Assembly (NCBI GenBank): GCA_948964545.1
Contig: CAREDV010000002.1
Span: forward strand, 215,983 to 279,982
Length of the DNA stretch: 64,000 nt
From: an uncultured bacterium
GTDB taxonomy: Bacteria; Cyanobacteriota; Vampirovibrionia; Gastranaerophilales; Gastranaerophilaceae
Direction: 5' to 3'
Of this stretch, positions 33,414-44,783 are shown piece after piece. Positions within the stretch are counted from its first letter, which is position 1. Each line of letters opens with the position of its first letter. The notes beneath the pieces are model-generated. The model was given only the letters and a program-made list of their open reading frames with translations, made no database searches and was not told the origin of the DNA. Made by a program: the position numbers and the translations under genes.

Positions 33414-34035
33414 AGATATTTAATATAAATCCGCCTTTATCGGCATTTTCAAGTTTGTCACCTTCAATTTTTGCTCTGAGGTTTTTAATGTATTTATATA
33501 CATAATCTCTCGGTAAATCCAAAATGCCTGCTAAGTCTTTAGCGTAAACGATTTTACCTTTGTTTTCTGCAAAGTGGTCAAAAACTTTCTGCTCTCTATC
33601 AGTCAAAGCTTTTTTGAAAACAATTCTTACTTCTTCTCTTAGAGTTTCAGCTTTTACAGTTTTTTTAGCTGCTGGAGCTTTTTTAACTGCAGGTTTCTTT
33701 TCAGTTTTTTGGACAGGTTTTGCCGAAGCTTTTTTAGGAGTTTCAGTTGTTTCCTCGATTTGGATTTTATGAACAGAGAAAGGTGTAGGTGCAATCTGCT
33801 GTTCGCGCTCATAAGCACGCTCAGCTATAGCGCTTAATCTTTCTGCTTGGTTTTGTTTCCAATCAGGTTCGTTTGAAACAACAGGTTTACCTTTTAGCAC
33901 AATATCTATTAAATCGTTTGTAGGCTTAGCCTCTTCTATCTTTTTCCCTAATCTGGCAGCAAATTCTTCTAATGTAATCTTTTCTAATGAGCTTCTCCAT
34001 TGCTTAATCTCTTCTTTGCTCAAATATTCAGACAT
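33412..34035 (-). CDS. hypothetical protein with C-terminal winged-helix-like domain
   Basis: 207 aa behind GGAGATTAG. The N-terminal third is helical and acidic (SKEEIKQWRSSLEKITLEEF). Then comes a Lys/Ala/Pro-rich flexible linker (residues about 100-135, KKAPAAKK type, resembling histone H1-like tails). The C-terminal 70 residues read as a winged helix (LTDREQKVFDHFAENKGKI, DLPRDYVYKYIKNLRAKIE), similar to the DNA-binding part of OmpR-type regulators. Likely a nucleoid or regulatory DNA-binding protein; family not recognised. Confidence 0.65.
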   Translation of the reverse strand: MSEYLSKEEIKQWRSSLEKITLEEFAARLGKKIEEAKPTNDLIDIVLKGKPVVSNEPDWKQNQAERLSAIAERAYEREQQIAPTPFSVHKIQIEETTETPKKASAKPVQKTEKKPAVKKAPAAKKTVKAETLREEVRIVFKKALTDREQKVFDHFAENKGKIVYAKDLAGILDLPRDYVYKYIKNLRAKIEGDKLENADKGGFILNI

Positions 34036-34144
34036 TCACTAATCTCCTATAAACTATTCCTTTTACATTTTCTAATGTATCATAAACCATGCTCCATGAT
34101 TCAAAATGTTTCATAACGTAAATTTTTATTTTATATTGTAAAGA

Positions 34145-34801
34145 TTAATATAAAATGCCCGTATCTAAAATTTCCTGAACTTTATCGCTCATAATATTAT
34201 GGATGGTTTTTATTGGTAAAGTTCCGTCTATGCTTTTGAAATTATATTCTGATTTCATCCAATTGTATTGTTCAAGACATTTTTTCTGATAAATTTCAAA
34301 ACTTTTATAAAAATCCGTTGAAAATCCGACATCACGTCCGCTTTCATAAAAATCCAAACCAGTAGTCCCGATAATTCTTTTTAAAAGAACATCAACTGGC
34401 ATATCAAGATAGAATACCAAATCCGGTTCGGGGGCGTAATCGTAAAGGTTTTTAACCCATTCAATATCCTGTCCTCTCACAACATCGCGCGCGAGCGCTG
34501 TGTAATAATATCTATCTAAAAGCACGATAAATCCTGATTTTAAAGCAGGTATAATCTGGTTTTCCAGTCTGTCTGCAAAGTCTGCCGCATAAAGCAGGCT
34601 GTAAGTTGTTGCATTAAGTAAGTTTCTGTCTTTTGCATCATCAATAACATTTGCAATCAAACGTGAGGTTTTCCACTCGGAAACCATTACTCCGTATGAC
34701 TGTGCCTGAATATATTTTTTCAAAAGCTCTAACTGGGTTGATTTTCCTGACCCGTCAGTACCCTCAATTACAATAAGCAATCCTTTATGTTTATCAGTCA
34801 T
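34145..34801 (-). CDS. thymidylate kinase-like protein, copy 2
   Basis: 218 aa. P-loop EGTDGSGKSTQLELLKKYI near residues 13-31, DRYYYTALARDV in place of the usual DRY-S-AYQ, and DLVFYLDMPVDVLLKRI. A paralogue of the adjacent upstream gene, starting directly after its stop. The expected product phosphorylates dTMP, but both copies lack the standard TMK AYQ segment, so a different nucleotide substrate is possible. Confidence 0.75.
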   Translation of the reverse strand: MTDKHKGLLIVIEGTDGSGKSTQLELLKKYIQAQSYGVMVSEWKTSRLIANVIDDAKDRNLLNATTYSLLYAADFADRLENQIIPALKSGFIVLLDRYYYTALARDVVRGQDIEWVKNLYDYAPEPDLVFYLDMPVDVLLKRIIGTTGLDFYESGRDVGFSTDFYKSFEIYQKKCLEQYNWMKSEYNFKSIDGTLPIKTIHNIMSDKVQEILDTGILY

Positions 34802-35470
34802 TTACACTCCTTTATTTTGAAGAACCTCTTTCAGCATTTCCCTGATTGCAACCTGTTTTGAGTGGATTGAATCCATTGCATCAAGTTTTACCAGTCCGAA
34901 TTCATCAACCATTTTTTGATATTCTTTTATTACCCTGCCCTGAAAAATCATATAACTTTCGTAAGGGTCGTTGCTTAATTTTAAATCCATTCCCGCTTCA
35001 TAAAATTTAGGTGCACGGTTTGAACAGATTCTTTCCATTGCATCTTTTGCTTCAATATCAAAATATATTGCTAAATCGGGTTTTATAGCGAAATTGTAGA
35101 CATTTCTGACCCATTGGGGATCAACTCCTCTTGCAACATCTCTTGCAAAAGCAGTATATGCGTATCTGTCAGCAAGCACAATAAATCCTGCTTTTAATGC
35201 CGGGTCGATTACCTGTTTAAGCCTGTCTGCAAAGTCAACCGCATGTAACAGTGAAAAAGTTCTCGGCGAAAGCATATTTTTCTTTTTGGCTAACTTTGTG
35301 GTTTGGCTGATAAGTTCAGATGAGTTCCATTCAGTAAAGATTACATCTTGTCCCGTCGATTTCAGCCAGTCACGCAAAAGTGCAAGCTGGGTGGATTTCC
35401 CCGACCCGTCAATTCCCTCTACGCAGACCAATGTGCCTTTGTAATTATGCTTTTCCGTTAATTTTGACAA
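34802..35470 (-). CDS. tmk: thymidylate kinase-like protein, copy 1
   Basis: 222 aa from TTG 35470 with AAGGAG upstream. P-loop EGIDGSGKSTQLALLRDWL, ADRYAYTAFARDVARG, DLAIYFDIEAKDAMERI. Tandem duplicate of the following gene: both share HAVDFADRL/YAADFADRL blocks and length. Placed between a YhaM-like nuclease gene and the second copy with gaps of 2 and 0 nt, so the three form one operon. Confidence 0.78.
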   Translation of the reverse strand: MSKLTEKHNYKGTLVCVEGIDGSGKSTQLALLRDWLKSTGQDVIFTEWNSSELISQTTKLAKKKNMLSPRTFSLLHAVDFADRLKQVIDPALKAGFIVLADRYAYTAFARDVARGVDPQWVRNVYNFAIKPDLAIYFDIEAKDAMERICSNRAPKFYEAGMDLKLSNDPYESYMIFQGRVIKEYQKMVDEFGLVKLDAMDSIHSKQVAIREMLKEVLQNKGV

Positions 35471-35472
35471 AA

Positions 35473-36315
35473 TTAAACTCCTTTTTCTTCAAGTATATGA
35501 ACATTTATTTTACCAAATTTTGCAGACATATTATCAACAAGGTGAATAAAATAAAGTTCAGGTTCTAAGTCTTTTTCGTTAAGGTCTATGATTGCGCCCC
35601 AATCGCTTCTGCCATGGTGTGCTGCAATCATTTTGGCAACTTCTTTAAACCCGTTTGCCATACAGATTGTAAATCCGTATTGAGAGTGTGTAAGCCATTC
35701 TTTTCTGAAGTCCTCATTGTAATCAATCAGACCAGTTTCGGTATCGATTGTGTATTCAAAGATTTTACCGATATCGTGCAGAATACAAGCAGCAAGAATA
35801 TGGTCGCGGTTGAATTTAAAATCAGAAATTTCCATATTGGCTTCAGCGAATTTAAGGCATTCCAGCGTATGAACCATTAAACCGCCGATATAGTTATGGT
35901 GCATAAGTTTTGCAGCAGGCATAATCTTGATAGTTTCTTTGTGTTCCATAAAGAATTTTACAAGGAAACTGTTGAGTTTTTCATCTTGAATTTTATCAAA
36001 ATAAGATATAAGTTCTGCATAAACCTTTTCTCGTTCTCTTTCGTCCAGTCCCATTTTAGCCTCTTTAACAAGTGAAAGAGTTGAAACAAGACAGTTATTG
36101 AATTTTTCGTTAAATGATGCTGTCACAATTCTTACGATGTTACCTGTTCTAAAAACTTTGGCATCAAAACGATTTAAGGTTTCTTCCCATAATATACAAT
36201 TTAACAATGAGTTATCTTCAAGATTTTTCAATTGAAGTTTGCCCATTTTCGTTCCAGCTTTTGTATCTCCGACCGAAAATACTACTACTTCATAATCTAC
36301 ATCAGTACTGAACAT
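35473..36315 (-). CDS. YhaM-like 3'-5' exoribonuclease (OB-fold plus HD domain)
   Basis: 280 aa. The N-terminal OB-like part (MGKLQLKNLEDNSLLNCILW) is followed by an HD domain: HHNYIGGLMVHTLECLKFAE, ILAACILHDIGKIFEY, MIAAHHGRSDWGA and FIHLVDNMSAKFG. This order is that of YhaM/Cbf1 nucleases, which trim RNA or single-stranded DNA from 3' ends. AAGGGGAT precedes the ATG. First gene of the operon with the two thymidylate-kinase-like genes. Confidence 0.87.
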   Translation of the reverse strand: MFSTDVDYEVVVFSVGDTKAGTKMGKLQLKNLEDNSLLNCILWEETLNRFDAKVFRTGNIVRIVTASFNEKFNNCLVSTLSLVKEAKMGLDEREREKVYAELISYFDKIQDEKLNSFLVKFFMEHKETIKIMPAAKLMHHNYIGGLMVHTLECLKFAEANMEISDFKFNRDHILAACILHDIGKIFEYTIDTETGLIDYNEDFRKEWLTHSQYGFTICMANGFKEVAKMIAAHHGRSDWGAIIDLNEKDLEPELYFIHLVDNMSAKFGKINVHILEEKGV

Positions 36316-36383
36316 TTATATCCCCTTTTTTTATTGATTTTAACACAAACATGTGATATGATTAACTAAAAAAGGAGAGGAAT

Positions 36384-38867
<2,484 letters not shown>

Positions 38868-38871
<4 letters not shown>

Positions 38872-39842
38872 TTGGATGAAAATTCTCCAAACTGGAATAT
38901 TTGCAGAGCATTCTCACTCTGTTTAATCTGTTTGTAATAATCTTTTACCAGCACACATTGGGTTTGAATGCAGTTTAAATTTCTTTCATGAAGATATTTT
39001 TCAAAGTTATCGGCATTTTTGGTGTACTGGCGGTGTTTTAAAAATGCGCAGAAGTTTGATTTTCTGCTTGAAATTTCGGATAGTGCAAAATTTATTACCT
39101 CATCATAACAGATGTTATAAGCATCGTTTAAGGACATATCTATTATGAAATTTAAGTTATCGTTTGTTGTAATAGAAAGATATGCGATAATTTTTTCTTT
39201 TTCAGGTTCTTCAAGTACATATCTGTTTTTATAATCGTTAGCTAACCCTGCAAAAATCGGTTCTGTGTATTCGGATTTAATCCTTTCAAGTGAAGGTCTG
39301 TATAGATTTTTCAACTCTGCATTATAAAGTCTTGCAACATATTTAGCATCACTGTTCTGGCAGTGTCTGAAATGTGCTTTTGCTTTATTTTGGGGTGCAA
39401 AATTATCCAGTTTCCACAAGTTTTCGTAACTGCATTGTCTGAATCCGCAGCCTGACATAAATAATTCAAGCAGTTCATAATGTGATTGCTCAATGCTTAC
39501 GATAAACGAAACTGCACCTTTTGCTCCATATCTTGCTATAACAAATTCTACAAGCTGTTTGCCCACATCATACATATTCTGTTTAAATATTAATTTTGTA
39601 ATATTAATTTTATAGGGGTTTCCGATTGTAGGAACAATTGTGATGAGCCCTAAGATTTCATCATCTTTCAAAAGTATAAAACTTTCTGGCATGAATTTAT
39701 ATTTCAATGGAAGAATTCCATGTAATACTGTGAATGTATCAACAGTAATTGTACGCGAGAGTTTCTCCTCATTGCCAAGGTATGAAATCATTTTTTTTAT
39801 CTTAGGTGCATCAAAACAAGTCAATCTTCTTATTGAAATCAT
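38868..39842 (-). CDS. GNAT-type N-acetyltransferase-like protein (two domains)
   Basis: 324 aa. An N-terminal GNAT-like domain (MISIRRLTCFDAPKIKKM, then DDEILGLITIVPTI) is followed by a second half with similar layout (SDAKYVARLYNAELKNL, then IIAYLSITTNDNLNFII). Acetyl-CoA binding loops are poorly conserved, so activity is uncertain. TATAAT ends exactly 6 nt before ATG 39842, predicting a leaderless mRNA. Confidence 0.6.
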
Positions 39843-39848
39843 ATCTTT

Positions 39849-39854
39849 ATTATA
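39849..39854 (-). promoter_or_regulatory. TATAAT -10 box, 6 nt before start codon
   Basis: Minus strand TATAAT (39854-39849), gap AAAGAT, then ATG 39842. The intergenic region is only 55 nt and holds two divergent promoters of this type. Confidence 0.6.
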
Positions 39855-39882
39855 TATCGTATTTTTATTCTTTTCAAGTTTG

Positions 39883-39891
39883 TGTTAAAAT
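39883..39891 (+). promoter_or_regulatory. extended -10 TGT-TAAAAT, 6 nt before start codon
   Basis: TG 39883-39884, TAAAAT 39886-39891, 6-nt gap to ATG 39898. Identical in form to the promoter at 28917-28925. Confidence 0.6.
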
Positions 39892-39897
39892 TTTTAT

Positions 39898-40878
39898 ATG
39901 AAAACTGCTGTAGTATGTAATGATAAAATTATAGTAAAAGATACCCCGAAAATATCTTTAGACGGCAGACTGGGAGCTGTTGTAAAAGTTCTTGGATGCG
40001 GTTTATGCGGGTCTGATATTGTGAAATTTGTTCATAAAATTTCAAAAGACGGAACTGTACTCGGTCATGAAATTGTAGCGCAAATTGTTGAAATAAATTC
40101 TCAAACAAATTTTAAAATCGGCGATACAATTGTGACTTCACACCATATTCCATGTGGAAAATGTGTTTATTGCAAACACGCAAATGTTTCTATGTGCGAG
40201 CATTTTAAATTAACAAATATCCGTCCAGGCGGCTTCTCGCAATTTGTTTATCTGTCAGAAGAACATCTTGAAAATGTTGCTCATATAAAGCCTGAAAATT
40301 TAACTGAAGTTGAGGCTTCATTTTATGAACCTTTAGGCTGTATTGTGCGTGCTGTAAAACGTGCTAATATGCTTGAAGGTGATAAGGTTCTTGTTGTGGG
40401 GTTAGGGTCTATCGGAATTTTGACCGCACAAGCTTTGAAAGCTTACGGGATGAATGTTACGGGATGCGATCTCTTGTCTGAAAGAATAGAGTTTTTGCAA
40501 AAACTAGGTATTGATGCAGTTGATGTAAGAGAATTGCAAGGTGAATTTGATGGAATATTTATGACATCAGGTGCAGATAAAGCTATTGATACAGCGTTAA
40601 AACATGTTAGAAACGGCGGAAAAATTCTCGTATTCTCGAGTACTCCGTCTGAAATGTCTGCTTATGCCAATAACGAAATTTACTACAGAGAATTAACAGT
40701 TATTGGAAGCTATTCACCTTCACCTGCGGATTTGAAAGATTCTCTGGAGCTTTTGAGAACAGGAAAAGTTAAGGTAAATGGTATTTCTACAGAATATGAG
40801 CTTGATGATATTCAACAGGCTTTTGATGATACTATGTCAAATACAATTATGAAAGCGTATATAAAAATAAAGGACTAA
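39898..40878 (+). CDS. zinc-dependent alcohol/polyol dehydrogenase, copy 1
   Basis: 326 aa, medium-chain dehydrogenase family. Catalytic zinc ligands are in GCGLCGSDIVKF and GHEIVAQI; the structural zinc Cys set is CGKCVYCKHANVSMC; the nucleotide fold is VLVVGLGSIGILTAQALK. It probably oxidises or reduces a sugar alcohol or threonine-like substrate with NAD(P). Predicted leaderless; first of two tandem dehydrogenase genes. Confidence 0.88.
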   Translation: MKTAVVCNDKIIVKDTPKISLDGRLGAVVKVLGCGLCGSDIVKFVHKISKDGTVLGHEIVAQIVEINSQTNFKIGDTIVTSHHIPCGKCVYCKHANVSMCEHFKLTNIRPGGFSQFVYLSEEHLENVAHIKPENLTEVEASFYEPLGCIVRAVKRANMLEGDKVLVVGLGSIGILTAQALKAYGMNVTGCDLLSERIEFLQKLGIDAVDVRELQGEFDGIFMTSGADKAIDTALKHVRNGGKILVFSSTPSEMSAYANNEIYYRELTVIGSYSPSPADLKDSLELLRTGKVKVNGISTEYELDDIQQAFDDTMSNTIMKAYIKIKD

Positions 40879-40881
40879 ACG

Positions 40882-41922
40882 ATGCGTGCTATCCAATATT
40901 ATGGCCCACAGAATATAAAATATGAAGAAGTTTTAGTAAAACCGCCGCAAGAGGGCGAAATTGTCGTTAAGGTTATGTCAGCTTTGACTTGCGGCACTGA
41001 TGTGAAAACCTTTAGACGAGGTCACCCCGTACTTATAAAATCCGTTCCATCAGGGTTCGGGCATGAATTTGCGGGAATTGTTGATAAAGTCGGCAAAGGT
41101 GTCGAAAACGTTAAAGTCGGCGACAGGATAGTTTGTGCAAATTCTGCACCCTGCGGACACTGTTTTTATTGCAGGCATGAAGAATACAACCTATGTGAAA
41201 ATCTTGATTTATTGAACGGTGCGTACGCAGAATTTATAACCGTTCCAGCGCGTATCGTTAAGAAAAATACACTTATCTTACCTGATGATTTAAGTTTTGA
41301 TAAAGCTGCATTTTGCGAACCTTTAGCAAATGTTGTTCACGGTGTTGAAAGAACAGGTATTAAAGAGGGGCAGACTGTCGGGATTATCGGAATCGGGCCG
41401 ATTGGTTTGATGTTTGCGCGTCTTGCAAAACTTAAAGGTGCAAATGTTATAGTTGCGGGCAGAAATCCAATAAAGCTTAAAGCCGCGGAAGAATTTGCGC
41501 ACGCTGATGAAATTATTGATTTGACAAGATACCCAAACCCTGAAAAAATCTTTAAAGAATATACCGAAGAACATAAAGGGCTTGATGTAGCGGTAGAATG
41601 TGTAGGATTACCCGAAATTTGGGAACGAATTTTCTCCTGTGTGCGCCCTGGCGGTACAGTGCATTTCTTTGGCGGGTGCAAATCAGGTTCGACAGTAACC
41701 TTTGATACTACAAGAATGCATTATGGCGATATAAAAATGCTTAGTGTATTTCACCATACTCCAAAGTATTTTAGAATGGCTCTGGATTATATTGCATCAG
41801 GCGATGTTGAGGTTGAAAAACTTATAACAGATACGCTGCCGCTTGAAAAAGTAGAATATGCTATGCATCAGCATATTGAGGGAAAAGCTATAAAATTTTT
41901 GATTAAACCTTGGCAAAAATAA
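40882..41922 (+). CDS. zinc-dependent alcohol/polyol dehydrogenase, copy 2
   Basis: 346 aa. LTCGTDVKTF, GHEFAGIV, CGHCFYCRHEEYNLC and VGIIGIGPIGLMFARLAK place it in the sorbitol/threonine dehydrogenase group. Starts 3 nt after the first copy's stop, so the pair is one operon and may act in sequence on one substrate, as in polyol interconversion. Substrate not determined. Confidence 0.88.
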   Translation: MRAIQYYGPQNIKYEEVLVKPPQEGEIVVKVMSALTCGTDVKTFRRGHPVLIKSVPSGFGHEFAGIVDKVGKGVENVKVGDRIVCANSAPCGHCFYCRHEEYNLCENLDLLNGAYAEFITVPARIVKKNTLILPDDLSFDKAAFCEPLANVVHGVERTGIKEGQTVGIIGIGPIGLMFARLAKLKGANVIVAGRNPIKLKAAEEFAHADEIIDLTRYPNPEKIFKEYTEEHKGLDVAVECVGLPEIWERIFSCVRPGGTVHFFGGCKSGSTVTFDTTRMHYGDIKMLSVFHHTPKYFRMALDYIASGDVEVEKLITDTLPLEKVEYAMHQHIEGKAIKFLIKPWQK

Positions 41923-41948
41923 AGACGGGTTATTTATCCGTCTTTTTT
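41921..41948. terminator. terminator after the dehydrogenase pair
   Basis: AAAGACGG-9 nt-CCGTCTTT plus T-run, overlapping the stop codon of the second dehydrogenase gene. Confidence 0.85.
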
Positions 41949-41966
41949 AATAAGTAAAGCTCTCTT

Positions 41967-42125
41967 CTATTTCACTGCGCGTAATCGCTGCGCTTCTATA
42001 CCTGCGTCCGCATTAATCATTTTGGCAGACGCCATTGCCATATTTCGGCGTTTTCTCGCTCCTCTTAATATAAATTCCACACTTTCGCATATATTACACG
42101 ACGGGGATATTATCTTTTTTAACAT
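41967..42125 (-). CDS. small Cys- and Met-containing protein of unknown function
   Basis: 52 aa: MLKKIISPSCNICESVEF, then an Arg-rich turn (RGARKRRNMAMASAK) and a helical end. GGAGAA lies 8-9 nt before ATG 42125, with a TATAAAAT-like box further upstream. CNIC could bind metal. GC-rich codon use in the second half differs from its neighbours. It fills the gap between the dehydrogenases and the 81-aa gene. Confidence 0.45.
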   Translation of the reverse strand: MLKKIISPSCNICESVEFILRGARKRRNMAMASAKMINADAGIEAQRLRAVK

Positions 42126-42298
42126 ATTATAAATTCTCCATAAATTTCTGATTACATATTTTATATCGGAAGGTTTATGAGAAAACTTTAATTAATTTGG
42201 TTTTTTTGTAAAGTTTTTGTAATAAAAAAAATAATTCGAGGCAATAATAACTATGTTTTGTTTTTAAAAATATAAACAATGAAAGGAGAAATATAATT

Positions 42299-42544
42299 AT
42301 GATGGGTCCTAAAATTTCTGGTAACTCTAAACTTTTAACAATTCAACAAGCTGTATCTAAAGTATTACCGAAAGAAGGAGAAAAGCTTGAACAAATTTCA
42401 TTAAATACTAATCTAATTGAAGCTATTCGCCCGAGTGTTCCGCCAAAAGATGTTTATATTGATATGATAAACGGAAGTTCTTATAAAATACCTGATGTGG
42501 AGATTAATCTGGTTACACAGGCATATAGAAATGCAATGAAATAG
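42299..42544 (+). CDS. small hypothetical protein
   Basis: 81 aa, soluble, no known motif (KISGNSKLLTIQQAVSKVLP at the start). AAAGGAG lies 10 nt before ATG 42299 (a second ATG follows at 42302). GCAATA at 42241-42246 with an AT-rich -10-like stretch 16-17 nt on may be a degenerate member of the GCAATT promoter class. Ends in a very strong terminator. Confidence 0.65.
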   Translation: MMGPKISGNSKLLTIQQAVSKVLPKEGEKLEQISLNTNLIEAIRPSVPPKDVYIDMINGSSYKIPDVEINLVTQAYRNAMK

Positions 42545-42579
42545 CAAAAAGACGGATTTTATATCCGTCTTTTTGCTAT
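42541..42579. terminator. 17-bp-arm bidirectional terminator
   Basis: Perfect arms 42541-42557 and 42563-42579 around TTTAT, containing the A-run and T-run within the stem. It ends transcription of both the 81-aa gene and the convergent rplU-rpmA. Confidence 0.92.
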
Positions 42580-42599
42580 TCTTATTTTTTGAATATTTA

Positions 42600-42854
42600 C
42601 TACACAGCATAAACGCTTACTTGTTTTCTGTCACGTCTGTGTGGTTCAAATTTAACCTGACCGTCAATCAAAGCATACAATGTATCATCTGAACCGATAC
42701 CTACGTTGTTGCCTGGGTGAACTTTTGTTCCACGTTGACGAACTAGAATGTTACCAGCTTTAACGATTTCACCGCCGAATTTTTTGACGCCTAATCGCTT
42801 CGCTTCTGAGTCGCGGCCGTTACGGGTGGATCCCATACCCTTCTTATGTGCCAT
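42600..42854 (-). CDS. rpmA: 50S ribosomal protein L27
   Basis: 84 aa. [36 protein letters not shown] and the [14 protein letters not shown] end are diagnostic. The N-terminus begins directly with the MAHKKG form, without the cleavable extension seen in Firmicutes. Second gene after rplU. Confidence 0.97.
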   Translation of the reverse strand: MAHKKGMGSTRNGRDSEAKRLGVKKFGGEIVKAGNILVRQRGTKVHPGNNVGIGSDDTLYALIDGQVKFEPHRRDRKQVSVYAV

Positions 42855-42908
42855 AATTATTTCTCCTGTTAGTTATTTTACTTACTTAACTCCGCAATGC
42901 GGAACGAT

Positions 42909-43262
42909 TTATGCTTCAGCAGTTTCTGCTGTTTCTGCTTTTTTCTGAGCTGAAGTTCTGATTTTAGAAATCATTACTCTTGTAAAGCCTTGTCTGTGAC
43001 CTTGTTTTTTTCTGTAACCTTTTTTAGGTCTTTGTTTATAGACAATTACTTTTTTAGCTTTGTCGTGTTTTACGATTGTACCTTCAGCAGATGCTCCAGC
43101 AACGTATGGTTGACCTACTTTAGATTTTTTACCGTTAACAATCATGACAACTTTGTCAAATACTACTTTAGCATTTGCTTCGCCTTCTAATAATTCAACA
43201 TCGAGGTATCTTCCTTCTTCAACCTGATATTGTTTTCCGCCTGTTTCTACAATTGCGAACAT
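42909..43262 (-). CDS. rplU: 50S ribosomal protein L21
   Basis: 117 aa. [38 protein letters not shown], with an extra Ala/Glu-rich tail ([13 protein letters not shown]). AAAGGAAAAG precedes the ATG. Co-transcribed with rpmA from the promoter at 43337-43365. Confidence 0.96.
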   Translation of the reverse strand: MFAIVETGGKQYQVEEGRYLDVELLEGEANAKVVFDKVVMIVNGKKSKVGQPYVAGASAEGTIVKHDKAKKVIVYKQRPKKGYRKKQGHRQGFTRVMISKIRTSAQKKAETAETAEA

Positions 43263-43336
43263 TTTCTTTTCCTTTCTTTTGGGTTTCGTACCCCGCGGGG
43301 TTTATCAACGATTTACCGCATACTAATACATCAATA

Positions 43337-43365
43337 ATTATCTACCGCTAAAACCCTTCTGTCAA
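43337..43365 (-). promoter_or_regulatory. sigma70 promoter and leader of rplU-rpmA
   Basis: TTGACA 43365-43360, 17-nt spacer, GATAAT 43342-43337. The leader down to 43263 contains ACCCCGCGGGGT and GGG-TACGAAA-CCC pairings typical of an r-protein leader; autoregulation is inferred from position only. Confidence 0.65.
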
Positions 43366-43413
43366 GTAGTATTAACATTTTTTAACGTTATGACGCTGTT
43401 GGTTTGTTTGATA

Positions 43414-43419
43414 TAAAAT
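43414..43419 (+). promoter_or_regulatory. TAAAAT -10 box, 6 nt before murF start
   Basis: TAAAAT 43414-43419 then TATTAT then ATG 43426. No ribosome site, so a leaderless start for the wall cluster is predicted. Confidence 0.55.
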
Positions 43420-43425
43420 TATTAT

Positions 43426-44724
43426 ATGAAGTTTAGTTTTGATGAGATAAAAAGAGCTACAGGTGCTCAGGTTATGGGAGAGGGAGAGTTTGAAATCTCC
43501 ACTGATACAAGAACAATAAAAAAAGGCGATTTATATCTGCCATTGAAAGGTGCAAATTTTGACGGCGAAGCTTTTTGCGATAAAGCTCTTGAATCAGGCG
43601 CTGCGGCATGTTTTTGTACAAAAGAGATGCAAAATGGCATAAAAGTTGATGATACATTAACTGCTTATTTGCAAATCGCAAATTTTGCAAGACGTAAATA
43701 TAATCCGAAAGTTGTCGGAGTTACGGGAAGTTCGGGTAAAACTACAACAAAAGAAATGATTTATTCAGTTGTTTCAGAAAAGTTTAAAACGCACAAAACT
43801 TTTTCAAATCACAATAACGAAATAGGTTTTTGTCAGACTGTTCTTTCAATGAGCGAAGATGCAGAAGTTCTTATTATAGAAATGGGAATGCGCGGTTTAG
43901 GTGAAATAGAACTTATTACAAAATATGCCGAACCTGATTTTGCTGTAATTACAAATGCGGGTTCTGCTCATATTGGCAGATTGGGAAGTTTGGATAATAT
44001 TGCAAAGGCAAAATGCGAGATTACGTCAGCTTTGAAAGAAACGCTTGTTGCGCATGATAATGAACGTATAAAGAAATTTGCAAATTTTGAAGGCGAAAAA
44101 ATATTTTATTCAATCAATGATGTAGAAATACTTGAAAAACGAAGCGGATATTCTAAATTTAAGTATAAAAATCAGGAATATGAGCTTAATGTCGAGGGTG
44201 ATTATAATATCGAAAACTCGCTTTCTGCAATCGAAATTGGTTATAAACTGGGTATGTCTTATGATGAGATTAAGCGCGGGCTTCTTGCTTATAAACCGAT
44301 TGAAAAGCGCTGGGAAACTCTAAATATTAGAGGGTTTAATATAATTAACGACAGCTATAATGCAAATCCCGAGTCTATGAAAGCTTCTGTTTCAACGTTC
44401 TTGGAGCTTTATGAAAGTCCTGTTGTAGTTCTGGGAAATATGGGTGAACTTGGCGAAGATGAAATTGAATTTCACAGTGAAGTTGGCAAATATATTGGTA
44501 AAAAATTTAAGCATGGAACGTTTTTAACAGTAGGGAATTTGGCTCGTTATATCGGGGAGGAACTTGAAAAATGCGGTCTGGATGTTAAATCTTTTGAGAA
44601 CAATATTGAAACATCTCGTTACATTCTTGATAATCTGAATGCGGGTAGTACAATATTCTTGAAGGCTTCAAGAGCTATGAAGTTTGAGGAAATAATTGAG
44701 GAGATAAAACGGGAACGAGCGTAA
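43426..44724 (+). CDS. murF: UDP-MurNAc-tripeptide:D-Ala-D-Ala ligase
   Basis: 432 aa. The Mur ligase ATP loop is GVTGSSGKTTTKEMIYSV, with NEIGFCQTVL, and NDSYNANPESMKAS near the C-terminal domain. It adds D-Ala-D-Ala to the peptidoglycan precursor in the cytoplasm. It heads murF-mraY-murD-ftsW-murG; murE is not upstream. The last codons (RERA, stop) come from a dispersed repeat. Confidence 0.95.
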   Translation: MKFSFDEIKRATGAQVMGEGEFEISTDTRTIKKGDLYLPLKGANFDGEAFCDKALESGAAACFCTKEMQNGIKVDDTLTAYLQIANFARRKYNPKVVGVTGSSGKTTTKEMIYSVVSEKFKTHKTFSNHNNEIGFCQTVLSMSEDAEVLIIEMGMRGLGEIELITKYAEPDFAVITNAGSAHIGRLGSLDNIAKAKCEITSALKETLVAHDNERIKKFANFEGEKIFYSINDVEILEKRSGYSKFKYKNQEYELNVEGDYNIENSLSAIEIGYKLGMSYDEIKRGLLAYKPIEKRWETLNIRGFNIINDSYNANPESMKASVSTFLELYESPVVVLGNMGELGEDEIEFHSEVGKYIGKKFKHGTFLTVGNLARYIGEELEKCGLDVKSFENNIETSRYILDNLNAGSTIFLKASRAMKFEEIIEEIKRERA

Positions 44725-44740
44725 GCGAGTGACTGACCAA
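44710..44740. repeat. dispersed GAGCG..AGCGAGTGAC repeat, copy 2
   Basis: CGGGAACGAGCGTAAGCGAG, then TGACTGACCAA, spanning the murF stop codon. Similar to 20341-20367; each copy lies 40-45 nt before a start codon. Confidence 0.5.
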
Positions 44741-44783
44741 AGCCTTGAAAATTGCAAGAAAATCGTGAAAGAGGATAAAAAAG

